Below, one piece after another: positions 24,001-37,487 of a stretch of 64,000 nucleotides of DNA. The first letter of the stretch is position 1. Each line of letters begins with the position of its first letter. Location: the NCBI RefSeq assembly GCF_001522545.3, contig NC_031799.1, positions 46,062,485 to 46,126,484 of the forward strand, in the 5' to 3' direction. This DNA comes from Parus major (taxonomy: Eukaryota > Chordata > Aves > Passeriformes > Paridae). A model generated the notes under the pieces. That model was not told the origin of the DNA. It worked only from the letters and a program-made list of their open reading frames with translations, and ran no database searches. A program made the translations under genes and the position numbers.

Positions 24001-27000
24001 AGATATGTCCTTTAGAAATGACAGAAGCCCTACACTGTAAACAGACATTAGTGGATCAATAGTAAGGCTGTCTTTGCTGTTTGCTGTAGCCTTTACTATC
24101 AAAAATAATTCTCAGCAGTAAATTCCTTTATGCAGCACCTAACAAAAGGGTTTGGTAGTGATTTTCCAAATACAGTAGACAGAAGTTTTCAAAGATGTCC
24201 AGATACGTTTGTGCTAAAAAAAACTAAATCATCCTGTGCGGCTTTTTTCAGTAAGGGCAATTTGTATAAATCATCCTGAAAAACATATTAAATTTGGTTA
24301 ATTTTTGGCTTTTAAAAAATTTCACCCTAATTTTATTTGGATGTAGGTTTGCTTCTATCTAGAACAAAATTCTTTAGCACTTCTCTGTACACAGAAAAGG
24401 ACCTTACAGTAACCGCAAATTAATGTTAAAACTCCCTTTAACTGTGTAACTACGTACTGTGCTTTAGCTCCCTTTAATGTGAAAAGCAGAAATGGATGTC
24501 TTGTTGATTATAACTGAGAGGTCTTTTTTAGAAAGACCCTTTCCTAAGTCTCCTAAGCTCTTAAGCTTCAGTGGAAACACAACAGGGAGCAACAGGTACT
24601 TGTGCTTCTACATTTCTTCTAAAAACAATACTTGCTACCAGATTTTAATTAATAATTAAAAAATTAATAAATAATAATAATTAATCTGTACTTTGGAAGT
24701 TTTTTACCATTAGCATGGAGTTGTAGCATGCTTTTTTCCTCAGAAGGCTTAGACCAGATATATGGGCCATCCAGTCTTCTGAAGAAAGGGCTTAATCTGA
24801 GAAATGCTCTCTTTCAGAGGAAAAATCCAGTGGAGTTTTTTCTGAAACAGTCTCTTAAACCAGTGTTGTCCACTTGGATAAAAAATATGGAAAGTCACCT
24901 ATCATGTGTGAGCCCTGTCTGAGTTTGCAAGGATTTTTATGCAATCAGAAGTGCCCTTTTTCTGTACAAAAGGGGCATTCTAAAGGTTTGCATTTATGAA
25001 CATCTAACTGAAAGGATGTTTAGGAGACAAAGTCATATAATTTAGTGTACTAGATTACTAACATTTATCATTCCTCTGCCATCCCAAAACATGGTGTTTT
25101 GCTCTAAATGGCCTAGAGACCAAAACTAGTATTTCACCATATGTTTTTCTGAAAGTTGCTTGAGTAGCCAAATATTTTGAAAGCATTTCTTCTTATGTCA
25201 GCAATCTGATAAAAAGCAGTTGTTCCAGTGTGGAGCTGATGAGATTGATCAGTGAGCAATAAACTTCTATCAAAATACATCAGTGAAGACACTGCTAACC
25301 AGGAGACTCTTCATCCTAAAGAGGTGCACTTCTTTTCTGGTTCCTCCTAATTCTGATCACTGGCTATACCTGCATTATCTTTGTGGAGCCAAGTTAAAAT
25401 CTATGATTAAACAGCAGTTTGTATTGTCTGTTGCACAAAAGGCATACTATCTTCTAAAAATATTATAGAATATTTCTGAATATTTCTTCTAAAATATTTC
25501 AGAATATTTCTGAAAATTTTAGCTCTTTGTACTGCTATATAGGGTTCTGCTTTGTTTTTTCATACTCTCATCAGCATGCCCTGGGTTAAGCTACCTGTAA
25601 CCTGCAAGTAATCAAACATATTTTAGCTTTAGCCATAGAGGAAGCAAGGTTTCTGCTGTAGTTGGCTCTCTCCTTTTCCAGTACATTTTGTCAAGATGCT
25701 TCAGATGAAAGTCCCATGTGGTTATAACTGCATGTCTGCAAGGCAAAAGTCAACTCCTCCTGCTTTTCTTTCTTTTTTTTTATTCATTTCCCTCTCACGT
25801 GCTTCTTTGTGCTAGCTAGACAATAATCTTGGTATGGAGACTTCTCCTTTCACCCTGCAGCAGGAGAAAAACATTTCAGAGGCAGCACTTAAGGCAGATT
25901 TTTCTAGCTATTAATATTTTAAGATCCTGCCGTTGGCAGGAATTTGGAAAGTACCACGTTCTTGGTGGGGCTGTAGGAGACAAGGTGGGGTTTCTTCAGC
26001 TGCAGAGTGATTGACACACATGCTGGAACAGCAATTACTACTGTGAGTTACCCTAGGGTTGAGCACCTGAACTAATAAACAAAAAAGCATTTTAAAAAGT
26101 CTTCTGCTTATAGATACAGGCTAGATTGGTCTATTTATCTATGTTAAAAATCTGTATGCTGTAGTGAACATATATTGCTCAGTTCCAGTTTTAAACCTGC
26201 TTTGAGCTGCTAATCATTGTGGCTTTCCATTACAGATATCTGTTTTGATTTCTACATCCTTCATAAAATTATTATTATTAATTCACTAAGCTGCCACCTG
26301 TTTCTAATATCTGCCCATTCTGTAAGATTAAATTTATTGAGGTGCAGGCAAGGCATCTGCAGGGTGTTTTTAAAGGTGAAGGGTAGGAAGGCATCCCTGT
26401 TTCAATTGACTTAACATTTATTGCATTGATGTGCTGTTGTTATGTACATGACTGTCATAAGAAAAAACCCCCTAAGACTAGATGTGACTGTAGACCATGT
26501 GGAGTCACTAAATATATATTTTATTTAATCTCTACTGGTTTCCTGATTACTGCTATCTGGAGCATAAGAAGTGACCCAACCTGTCTGAGATTTTGCTGGT
26601 AAAGCCTGACAGATGAGATCAAGTGGCACATCTGTGCATCCCCCACAAAAGGCCAAGAAAAGCTTGCATTAGGTATTCCTAGGTCTGTTATGCAGACACT
26701 GCATAACCAATTGTTCAGCCTTGGGTTTAATAAAGGAATGAGATCATCTCCTGAATTTTAAAAGTGAAGCTATGACCTACAGTAGTACACTTACTGCACT
26801 TAGAGTAGTACACTTACTAATATCTAAGATGTTGAATAAAAGTGTTTTTTCTCAAATTACCTGAAGTATTTTGAAAAATACCATTCATTGAACTGATAAA
26901 TCAGGGTGTAACATAGCTGAAGCAGAAGTGCATTAGCACTTTCTGTGCATTAGCTACTTTTGTATTAGCAAAATTGTGCATTTTGCTACTTTTCTTACTG

Positions 27001-30000
27001 AAGTTTAAAAACAGCTGAGCAACTTTTTAAAATTGCATTCTCTTGTGCAATTTTTGTAGAAAAAAAGTTTTTCATATATTTAGAGTGCTTTTTGCTTTTC
27101 TACACAAAGGTGTGAAGTTATGCTTTTCAGAGTATGTGGCATACTGCAGCATTGTTTTCCTTTGTATTAAAAAGTTTGTTCCAAACTCGGAGGTAAAAAA
27201 TAATAAAAATAAAAATGCAGCACATTAACAGTTGTACAGGTTTGTTTTTTTTCATAATTTCTTTTCCTCCAGAGAAGGAATCAACTGCCAGACTGAGCAA
27301 AACATGCAGCACAAAAATTTTTAATGTAGAAAAAAAAGATTGACTTCTTTCTCGGTAAGCTTTTCATTCTTTAGGTGTTGCAGTTAGTTTCTCCTGGACT
27401 GTTCATCTTTGTTTATTTGGAGTTTCATTTAAAGCCAAGGGCTTTTTCTCTCTTTCATTAAGCAGACTTTGTCTACAGAAAGATGTCTGCAGGTATTAGC
27501 TTTATATGTGTGATTACTAGAGTTAATATGGAGCAACGTTCATGCTGAATGTAGAGACCTGTTTTTTTTCTTAGAAAAAGGATTCCAGGAATACATAGTG
27601 AGTTTAAATGTACAAATTGGTGTTATTTGAGACTTAAGTACCAGAGTAATTTCCAAAGCCAGCTGTAAAATGTAAAAGACCCTGCTGGTATATACACAAA
27701 GTCACCATCCATGACATGAAGGCAAATGGAGCTCAAGCTGAATAAGCATGAAGCACACATCACAACACACACAGTTATTTATTTGCACGAGTGAGATGTT
27801 TATGTTCAATATGTATTTATATATATTCATATATATTCAGTATATATTATATTGAATTTAGTAGGATTTGTCAGAGGTGGACAACAACAGTAAACAGCAC
27901 CTATTGTCATTTTTAACCAGAATCCCATTTTCTCCAAACCATGGAGACCTAAACTAGATCACAAAAGATAATATCCTACCTGAAAAGGGAATATTTTCTA
28001 GTGTGCATTTTAAACTAAACTGAGGGTATGAAATATGTGACCATTTAATCATTCTGATTCTGAAAGTACTTACAAATCTGAAGTTTTCTGAATAGCACCT
28101 TGGCCTGTTGAATATAAGTGTGACCTAAGCAGTAAAGGGGATATAGATCTACATGGTACAGTTAGCAGGGATAAGGAAGGCTAGGAATGATTTCTTTATC
28201 ATCTTTTAAAAAAATATTCATGACCAAGGATATCTGCTCAAACTATATCAGTTTTCATATGAACCTTGTTATTTTTGCAAATCTTTGCTGTTTAGTTGAC
28301 GTGTTCAAAGTTATTAAGGACTTTGAGGCCAGTAACCTTGGATGCTAAATAAGGATAAAGTGAGAATGGACTGATCTTAATACTGTGTTTTAGGAAAGAA
28401 AACTACCAAAAAAGTCATGGAAGGGTAGGTAAATGAATGGATGGTTATAAATTAATTCAAAGGTGCATTTTCCCATATCATAGGAAAGTTGAGAGAGATA
28501 CTATGCTATATATAAAATTTTGCTCAAGTGAAAACGAGTTTGTCCTAAAATTGCTATAATCTTGGAATGTTTACTAGCACTGCCCTGAATATTTCCATTA
28601 CCAGACATGCTCACAAAAAGACAGCAAAAATGCAAATATATATGATATCCATATTAATATTTTAGAATTGCACAGAATGGGCTTCAGTGCTCCACTTAAA
28701 AAAAACCATAAAAATCAAAGAAATGTTGCTCTTACCTTTTAGTGATGGTTGTTGAACTGTCTTTCAATCTGATGGCATTATTAGTGCTGGTTGTTCCTAA
28801 AATTTGCAATATACTTATTCTTCTGCTTTGTTTCCCATTCATGCTTGCATTTTGGCTGAGCAGACAAATATGAGCTGCAGACAGAATTGTTCAGGTAGGT
28901 TTGAAGTTGAGCAGAATGAGTCCATCCCTCCACAAGTGAGAACTTTAGAGCCATGGCCTTTGGAGACACGTAATTATTAGTCAACAAATAGTCCTCTCAC
29001 TGGTGATTGATGTACTATGATCCTTCTCACTAATCCTTTCTGTGATTCTTCTAATTAATTGATGAGGGAGATTAGTAGGAGTGTTTATGGACCAAGGGAA
29101 AACCCAGCCTTAAGGGAATATATTTCTGATGTTTTCTTTTACCCTTTCTTTTTTTCCTCTCTTTCATGTAACTACTACGTAGGAAGAAAATATTGACTCA
29201 TATCCTCAGTTTGCCAGGTACAACTCACTGCTGTGGTTTTTTTACACCTACACCTGAATCAAAAGAATGACAAATTCTGAACCTATTGTCTCAGGAAGCA
29301 GATACGTTTACATGTCAGTGTGCTGCTGGATCCAGTTGAGGCACAATCAAACAAGAACAAGTCCAATGACTTTGGAATTACTTGTGAGCCTTTCTTCCTG
29401 ATCCAATGTCTTTGGCTGTAATTCTGTCCTCATTCAAACAATATTGGGCACTTAGCTGCCTTTTTGTAAAACTGCTACTCAATATAGTGAGCGCATCAGT
29501 TTTATGTATCATTAATGATATGTGATATAACATAAAATTAGATTCGTGTGGATTGACCATACTTAATCTTGACTGCAGCCTTTCATACAAAATTAAAGTT
29601 TCAAAGTTTTCTGAATTAATTTGAACCAGCAGAATTGATTTATACTACATCAGCACTTTGCCACATGTGACTGTATAATTTTTCATGTGACAGGAGAAAC
29701 CCCAAAGACAAATTTATCTTTTTACAAAACTATCATTTCTTACATGAAACTGTGGTATATGTTTTTCTCAGAGAGAAGTGTCAGCTTACAAGATGCAAAA
29801 GTTATCAGAGTATGTAAAATGAGCCCATTTTCATGGTCTTTGAACACATTACATGTTTGCTACACTGGTTACAATAGCTCTTTTACATCCTGTGAAGGTT
29901 TCATGTAATTTCCTATGCCTGTATCTCCTTTTTAAAGTTTCTAATTTTGCAAGCATGGAATATTTTTTCAAAAAAATAGCAGTAGATGTAATTTTTAAAT

Positions 30001-32339
30001 GTAATATCTGGGAAATAATAGCTGGGAGACAAATAGAGAGAACAACTTTCTTTTTATTATTAAGTTTCTCTTAAGAAGTAATTTTTTATGTGTTGTAGTA
30101 TCTCAGTGAAGCAGGCCTATTCTCCTTAAAGCAGAAGAGCATTTTCTAGTTAAGAAAAACCTTTTCTCCTTTGAAGAACTCTGAGATTTTCTGTTTTGCT
30201 TCACATGACTGCACGCTAGTTTGCATATTCCAAATTCAGAGTAATATGAACAAGGTGTCCCCAGCAGCTCTGTATTCCCAAAACCAACACAACAGGAATA
30301 AATTTTCTTAGAGTTGAATTTGCTACTAATTTGGCCTTTGCCCATGAGAGGAGTGCAGGCAGTGGCTTCAACAGTGTGGTATTCAATTTGTTTGTGCCAC
30401 CAAAAATCCCTTCAGAGAGGTTCTGTCTAAAAATAACTGGTTTTTATTGAGTGTTGGCTTGAGCTCAGTGTTCCCTGCAGAGAATGTGGTGGTGTGTATG
30501 GGGTAACCATTGCCGCAGCAGAGATGAAGGAAGGAAGGGAGTTTAATGATATGGCTGAGATAAGGTTGTTGAGCCTCAGTCTAGGAGGAAGGAGAAGGAA
30601 AACAGGGAAATATGGCACAAGGACAGAACAAGGCTTCACTTCAAACTGCTTAGTTTTGAATGTATTGGGCTTTTTCTGCTCAAAGCCTTATCTTTTAAGC
30701 TGTCCTGACAGCCCTCTCAACAGCTTGTCCCATCTAAGAGGATGCTGAATTATTCATTCTTCAGAACTGAATTTACAAATTAATATATTATTAAATATAG
30801 CCATATACAAAAATATAAATCTGTCATCTCACAGGGATGTAAGGGACACAACGAGACTTTTGATTGGAAATATTTCAGCTGCCTTATTACCTAAACCTTC
30901 ATTATTTACACCTTTACAAAGACAGTTATACATATGGCCTTGCAAGCAGAGGTAGAAGGATGGATTTGTTCTTTTTGCCATATGTAAAATCCATAGTCAC
31001 CTTAAAAGCAAGTATTTCAAGCCTGGCTTGAATGTATGGTGAAATTATGACATTTTAACTCTTTCAGAGTAGATAGGAAAACAGTCAAGCAAAACCTGAG
31101 ATACCAGATATCTTTGTGAGAAAAAAACCAGAGTTCTAAGTGGTATATCCAATAATGGGGAACTAACTGAGAACTTAGACTTTACATCTTCAGTAGGTCT
31201 GGTATTTCTGGCACACTGATGTCCCCGGGGCCAGAATCAAAACCATGACCATAATAATGAGTCCATCACCCAAAACTACTTGTCCTTTTTGCAGTGGGAT
31301 AATCTGCATAGCTCTATTTCTGATAAACCTGACACCTTTTCATGCTTGGGATTCAAACTGTATCTGGAAAGAGAGGCCTGGCAATCTACTGAGACACACA
31401 AAGAATAGAAACACACTGAATTTTCTGGGAAAGCTGAGCTGGAATCAGTCTGAATCAGAGTTACTCCACAGCAAAGGGTACAAAAGGAACAAGAATGCTG
31501 CCAAAGGAAGTGATGCAAGGCCGGAAAGGCTTAGAGTCACTTTGCATACTGAACATTTGTCTTCTCCCTTCAAAGTAATGAATCAACATTAATTTTCCAC
31601 ACCTTTACATCTCACTGAGTTCCTGGGCAAAGTGTTATCTCCCCTGATTTAAGATTGTGCAATAAGCTGGTTAATGTGCACAGATACAGATGGTTACACT
31701 CCTATTGTCACTGCCCTTAAGTGTTTGCTTTAAGCCCCTGTTACATTCAAGTGGAAGCCTATCTCTTTTTACAGGTATTAATCATCCCTTAGTCAGAAAT
31801 CCCGGTGTGGGGGCAGGTGAGCTGTGCTCAGGAGGCATCGCCCTCAGCAAAGGTGTTGCCTCACAAACGTGTCCCAGTTGTGCCACTGCTAGGCCCAAGA
31901 GGAGCAGTTAAAGGTAAGGCCCAAAATATAGACCTGCCTGGATTAAAGACACTTAGGCTTAATGTAGGATTGAAATTAGGAAATTAGATATTCAATGGGG
32001 GGTGATGTCTCTCAGGAACTAGGGTGGAAATAGAGTTGTGCTATCAGTACAACATGCAGTTGGGGTCTGTCTCCTCCGGTGGAAGAACTGCTTGTCTTTT
32101 GGTCTTTGATGTCTTTGTGAACATCTCTGTTTCTGCTCTCAAGATGGTGCATTACATGACTGTGACTTGAAGAACAATTTTCATTCGAGGATGGCTGTGT
32201 GAAGGATGTTTGTATGTAGATGTGGCTTCATGTAAGAAACTCTTCATAAGGTATCTGAACTGCCCTCTGGAAGAGATTCTCTATCCCCATTTGCTGTTTA
32301 TTTGTAAGCCAATATTAATTTTTGACAAAGCTTTAATGC

Positions 32340-32363
32340 GTTAGCACAATGAAAAGTGCTAAC
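32340..32363. repeat. 8-bp inverted repeat with 8-base loop
   Basis: GTTAGCAC and GTGCTAAC are separated by AATGAAAA. The stem is perfect but does not extend outward, so it is too short for a microRNA precursor. Confidence 0.55.
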
Positions 32364-35300
32364 TTTTCAGCCAGCTTGCATGTTTTACTGGGGTATTTTT
32401 GCTTCCTTTCATTCTATAAATATTTTTCCTCACTTTGAAAGGAATTAATTTATTTTAATTTATTATTACAAGTATGGTAGCACTGATATTACATTTGAAT
32501 TGTGTTCTCTTTGGCCTCAGCAATAAATAGACAATCTGGGGCAATGCTGTTTCCGCAGCAGTATTCCAGTCCTAGCGAAATCATGGTCCTGAAAGGTTAT
32601 TTTTAATACAACATGTGAGATCTGGGTGATCAGGACCAGCAGGCATAAAATACATCCTCAGCAAGATGGTGCTCCACTCTAAATGATCCTCAGAGCTTGA
32701 CAATACCATGGCTACTCAAGATGTGGTAAGAACTGAAGCTGACATGTTTGGCTGTAGTTCACGTCCTTTCAAAGTGCGAAGAATTTTGGGAGTTCCCTTC
32801 TGAAAGATACACTGGCTACAGAAAAATCAGACAGTGGTGTGAAATGTGAATAGTGGAAATCAGGAATCCTGTTTCCCTCTGAGTTTGTACTTCAAGTCTG
32901 AGTCTTTAAGGAGTAAGCTCTAGCCCAGAAAGACATAAGCATATTTTTTTATTTTTCTGTCCTTGAATACCTGTTATGAAAACTCTAGCAGTGTGGTATT
33001 TCTGAGGCCTCTGTCCCATTTAGGTTTCCTTGCACATTAATTCAAATGTTTTTCAGTGAAGTCAGACATGTTCAGCCCTTTACCCTGATTCCAGTGTACA
33101 ATTTCCTTATGATTTTCTCAGTGCTGTGCACTGAAAAAATGTTGTTATACTTTTAGCCTCCCTTTGCATCCATCCTTCCTGCTTAGAAAATGAGAGGGAC
33201 GGGGGTTTTTTGCATAATAAAGGATCAAGAGATCTTCATCCACATTCATAAACTATATTTGAGATCTTTTAGATGAGAATAAAAGGGAATGTTTGTAAAT
33301 TTTTGTCCTGCAACATTCTGAAGGAGGCTGAATTAACACTGTACATTAGAGTGAGATTTCACAGTATGGTTTCTGGGTGAAAAATCTAGTTAAAAGCTTT
33401 TCATCAGACCACTACCCTCGGTAACCTGTGGGGAGTGTGTTCTGTGCCAGTGAGTGAAATGAACTGGGTTGTAAACAGCTTTCTAAAATACAGAACAGAA
33501 ACCTTGGCAACTCAGTCTTTAACGTGTTCTTGATGACTGGCTCGTCCTGAATCACAGGGGTATTTCTTGTGGGTGAAGTGGGTTTTGTAAGCCCTAAGAG
33601 ATCTCTATCACTATTTTTCTTTGTTTGTTTCCTTTTTTCTCTTTCAGTCTTTGTTGTACATTAATTTTTTAGTCATTTTAATTTCTGGGAGAGTTACAGT
33701 GTCTGACCTTCTCCAGAAAAATACTTTAATTATTTGTATCTTATTTTGATGATTGTTTGGTCTCCATACATAGTTAGTTAACACATAAAATAACAAAATA
33801 ATAAGTCACATCTTTGTGATTCGAATAACAAATCAGATGCTTTGTAGATTGGTCTCTAGACTGTCAAAATTAGTAAGAAGTCTTATAAATCTTACAATCA
33901 TACAGTAATAGCACAAAATCTTAAAAGCATAAGATGTCATGAATTAATTTACCGTGCTCCCTTCGTTGTGATCACTTATCAGTTAGTGCCAGACAAAATG
34001 CCACACAGGAATTATGTAAATTGCAGTCTTTGAACCACATAATAATTACTTCAGGTCAGGAGTAATGTAATGGGATGTGTAAAGATATGTAAGCACATTA
34101 TCTTGGATTAAAGAAGTTGTTGTGAGTAACAAATTATTTCCAGTTATTTTCATGATTCCTCCTCCATGTCTTCAAACTCTTTTCCATTAAATATTTTCAC
34201 TGCAAATGGCATGAAAGCAGGAAAAAAAAGAATGGTAGCAGAACGTTAGTGTCACAGGGAAAGCAGACGAATTTATCAATGGATGCCATAACTTCTCCAT
34301 CAGGAGTGGCAGGGAGTCTCTGACAAAAGATACCTGCGTGATAGCTCTTCTGAGGGATCCACAGCCAATACTGTCCCAGCAAAATGAAATCAGGAGCTCT
34401 CTCCTGTAAAACTGCAGACCTGTTTCTGTTTAAAGAGTTCAACTATCACAGGATATATGGATTTCCTGTAGGTGATGCTGTTCCTCGGCTTGTTTATGGG
34501 AGGGACGGAATTTGGGGGCTCCACTGCTACCGGATACAGTGACAGCACAATTATTCCTCTCTGCTCATGATTTTTTGACTTGATTCACTGCACAACTTTT
34601 GTACAAAGAGCTTGCAATATTCAGAAGTTCTTCCCTGTATTATGGGATCAAGCCTGAAGCAGAATTTTCAAAATTGTTTCAGGGAGGGCCAAATAGGGAA
34701 TGGGACATTTTGCTCTGTGGATTGAGATGGTGAAGATTTATAAAGTACTTTTCTGAGCTCTTGTAAAAGTTCTGCAGTATATGCTTGAGATTCCCTGCTG
34801 TCACCCTGAGGAAAGCCCATATATTGCAACAGTTTTAACTCAAGGGCATCTGTTTCCAAGTCATTAAGCAGACAAAATACTCTTATGAATAGAGACCATA
34901 GGATCAAGCAGCGTATGTAATATAACTGTCTCCCTTGAGAATTGGAAAAAAGTACTCAAGTTTTAACATTGGATGGGTGTTGTCATTTCTGACGGCAGCA
35001 GAGCTCTGGAATTTGTATTAATTGTCAAAAGTGAAATGACTGTACTGTTTTAACAGTTGGGATAAGGAAATCCTCATTGAGAACAAATGAGTCATAAAAA
35101 GAACAAGGTTTATGCACAGTAATTAACTTCTTGTTGTCCTAGCGTATGATCTATCAGATACTGGCACTAGGCCATCATGATAGAGGACATCAGAGTACCT
35201 GCTATGCCCATTTCTCCTTTTTAGGTGAAAAGAGCAAAAAATCTACACATCCTTAATATGCAAAGTTTGGGTAATTTTTTTTGTATTAGTTACAAAAACT

Positions 35301-37357
35301 TTTTTCCTGTTAGTTACAAAATCTAATACAAGAATAGTGACAAGAAGAAATAATTCACAAAATACTGAAGAGAACAGCAAAAGTTCAATGCAGAATGTGT
35401 ACAGGATAGTGCATATATACAGTGTATTCTGTGTATTTCATAAATCCTAACCTTTAAGCAAGTTCTAAAATGTGTGATTATACCGAGTCTCCCTCCTTGC
35501 AGAAATTTCATTGGCCTCTGTGAAATATCTCTGTGTGCAAGGAGGAAAAAAAACCTTGCTGGACTATTTAACCTATTTATTTAATGGATATCTTTGGAAT
35601 TGTAAACAAAATTTCTGACTATATTTAGCAGAGCTGAGGTGCTCTGTAGGGGAAGACAGAGAAAAGGAATGTACGTGAAATAGGCACATAGGTTTCCATT
35701 TAAGACAACAATATTAATATAAATTTTGTAAAGGTGATATATTTTATAACCCCTGCTCACTGTTAGTAAATTAAAACAAAATATGTGGTAACATTAAAAT
35801 GGTGAAAACTTTGTGACTGATATAATTTTGCTGTCAAAAGATGACATACAAAAGAAAAAGTAGGATAAATTAATCTCATGTTTAAATTGTAAATATTTGT
35901 CTTGGGCTCATACATTATGCTAGTGTCAAGAGTAATGTGTGTGTCTGCTGAAACACCTTTTTATCCATACAGTATGTATAGTTTCCTTATACTTTGTTAA
36001 GAAGCTGAACAAGAAGCTTCACTTAGTGTTTATTTTGAAAGCAAAGTCTCATCACCATACTCTGATTTGTACCCGTGGCCTGTCAAAACATGCTGGGAAG
36101 AGGTGGGTGAGAAGGGCCTGGAATCATCCACTGGACTGGAAGGGTGTCCAAGCAGCATCACTGGCTGGCATGTGACCCAAGGGGACAGCAGCTACAGATG
36201 TATCCATTAGCTAACACTGTGACATCAAAATGACTCTTCCCAGACCCTTCTGGACAAAGGAAGAGATGTATTATGCACAACTGGGATTGCAGTAGCAGTC
36301 TGTGACTTTAAAGCTTCCAAGCCTCTGTCTCCGAAGCATGTCCTGCTGCCAGCATCCTTGGCAGTGCAGCAGCAGGACCTCATTAGGGGCTGACCACCCC
36401 AAAACTGAACAGTGTTTTCAGAACAGGGAGTAAATTTAGTGCTTGGTTGGAAGCAGGCAGAAACGAAGTAGTGTTTTGTTCCACCCCACAATGCTTTGGG
36501 GTTTAAAATGGTTCCCTACTGACTTCTTTAAAAAGGGTTGATTTGCTTTCTGTTTGGTTTTTGGTTGTTTTGTTGGTTCGTTTTGTTTTTTTTTTTCTTG
36601 ACAAAGTACCCTTGTATAGGAAGATTGCATAAAGAAGTGAATGGCAGAGTAATTTTCTTTGTGGGTGAGAGTTTTCCAGTGTGTGACTGAAATGTGTCCC
36701 ACAAGGTCCACTGGCATGTTGCTGCATATTGTTGCTGTGGTGAATTGGACTGCTATTTCCCCTAGGGTTATGCACGCATTTATGTGCTTTGCTCAGTCAG
36801 GGCCCAATTTTAGATAATTTTTGGTTCTTTCAGCTCTTGGTCAACTGATATTAACAATACCATTTATGAAAGGTAGCTTTGCTATGATTATGTCATGAGC
36901 CACACTATGGGCATGAAATTTTTGGAGTAGGTGTTACTTTTTTCTATATGACAGTTTATATTTTGTCTTACTCCTTATATGTTTACTCTTTTCCAATTAA
37001 CATAGAAATGAAATATTAATACTTAGGATGAGTATAGAATTTTCTTCTTCATAAGTATTCTCTGTATTGATGTTCCCCAGAGGAAATATTTTCAAAAATT
37101 AAGTTATAACAATAATTTTCTGTATATTTTGTTTCAACCAGAGGTTTAAGACCCTGATTCTTTTTTTTTCTGTTTATTTTTTCATTTTGTCAAAAGAGTA
37201 ATTTTTTAGGGGACTTACTGATTTTCCCATAACTGTGCAATATTCTCATAAAGTAACTATTTCTGTTGTTACTCAGACTTGGCCTTTAACTGTATTCTGG
37301 CATCTAAAAATGCCAAGTTAAATAAATTATTTGTCCTTTGCAGAAAGCTCTGCTTTT

Positions 37358-37487
37358 GGAAGGGTTCAAGGTCAGTGTGGATGTAGCTTTGAACACACTG
37401 GTCTAGTGGAGGGTGTCTCTGGCCACAGCAAGGGAGCTGGAACTGGATGATCTTGAAGGGCGCTTCCAACCAAACCCTTATGTGACC
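37358..37487 (+). mobile_element. CR1 LINE, decayed 3' fragment
   Basis: The sequence contains GGGTTCAAGGTCAGTGTGGATG, then CTGGTCTAGTGGAGGGTGTC, a GAACTGGATGATCTTGAAGG block and CGCTTCCAACCAAACCC, in the order of the sense-strand CR1 3' UTR. The tail is a degenerate version of the usual ATTCTATG repeat. It is more diverged than the two copies near 9 kb, so probably an older insertion. It is non-coding. Confidence 0.88.

Larger units (their letters stand above)
15008..37357. other. Long AT-rich region without recognisable genes
   Basis: About 22 kb in which I find no exon chain, RNA gene or intact mobile element. Open frames are short (the longest is 115 codons, at 31245-31592) and match no family I know. 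Low-complexity A/T tracts are common, for example 20930-21046 and 27810-27850. This is consistent with a large intron or gene-poor spacer. Ancient diverged repeats and conserved non-coding elements could be hidden here and would need alignment to see. Confidence 0.5.

Noticed and set aside
32340..32363. microRNA precursor
   Set aside because: The stem is only 8 bp and does not extend beyond that.
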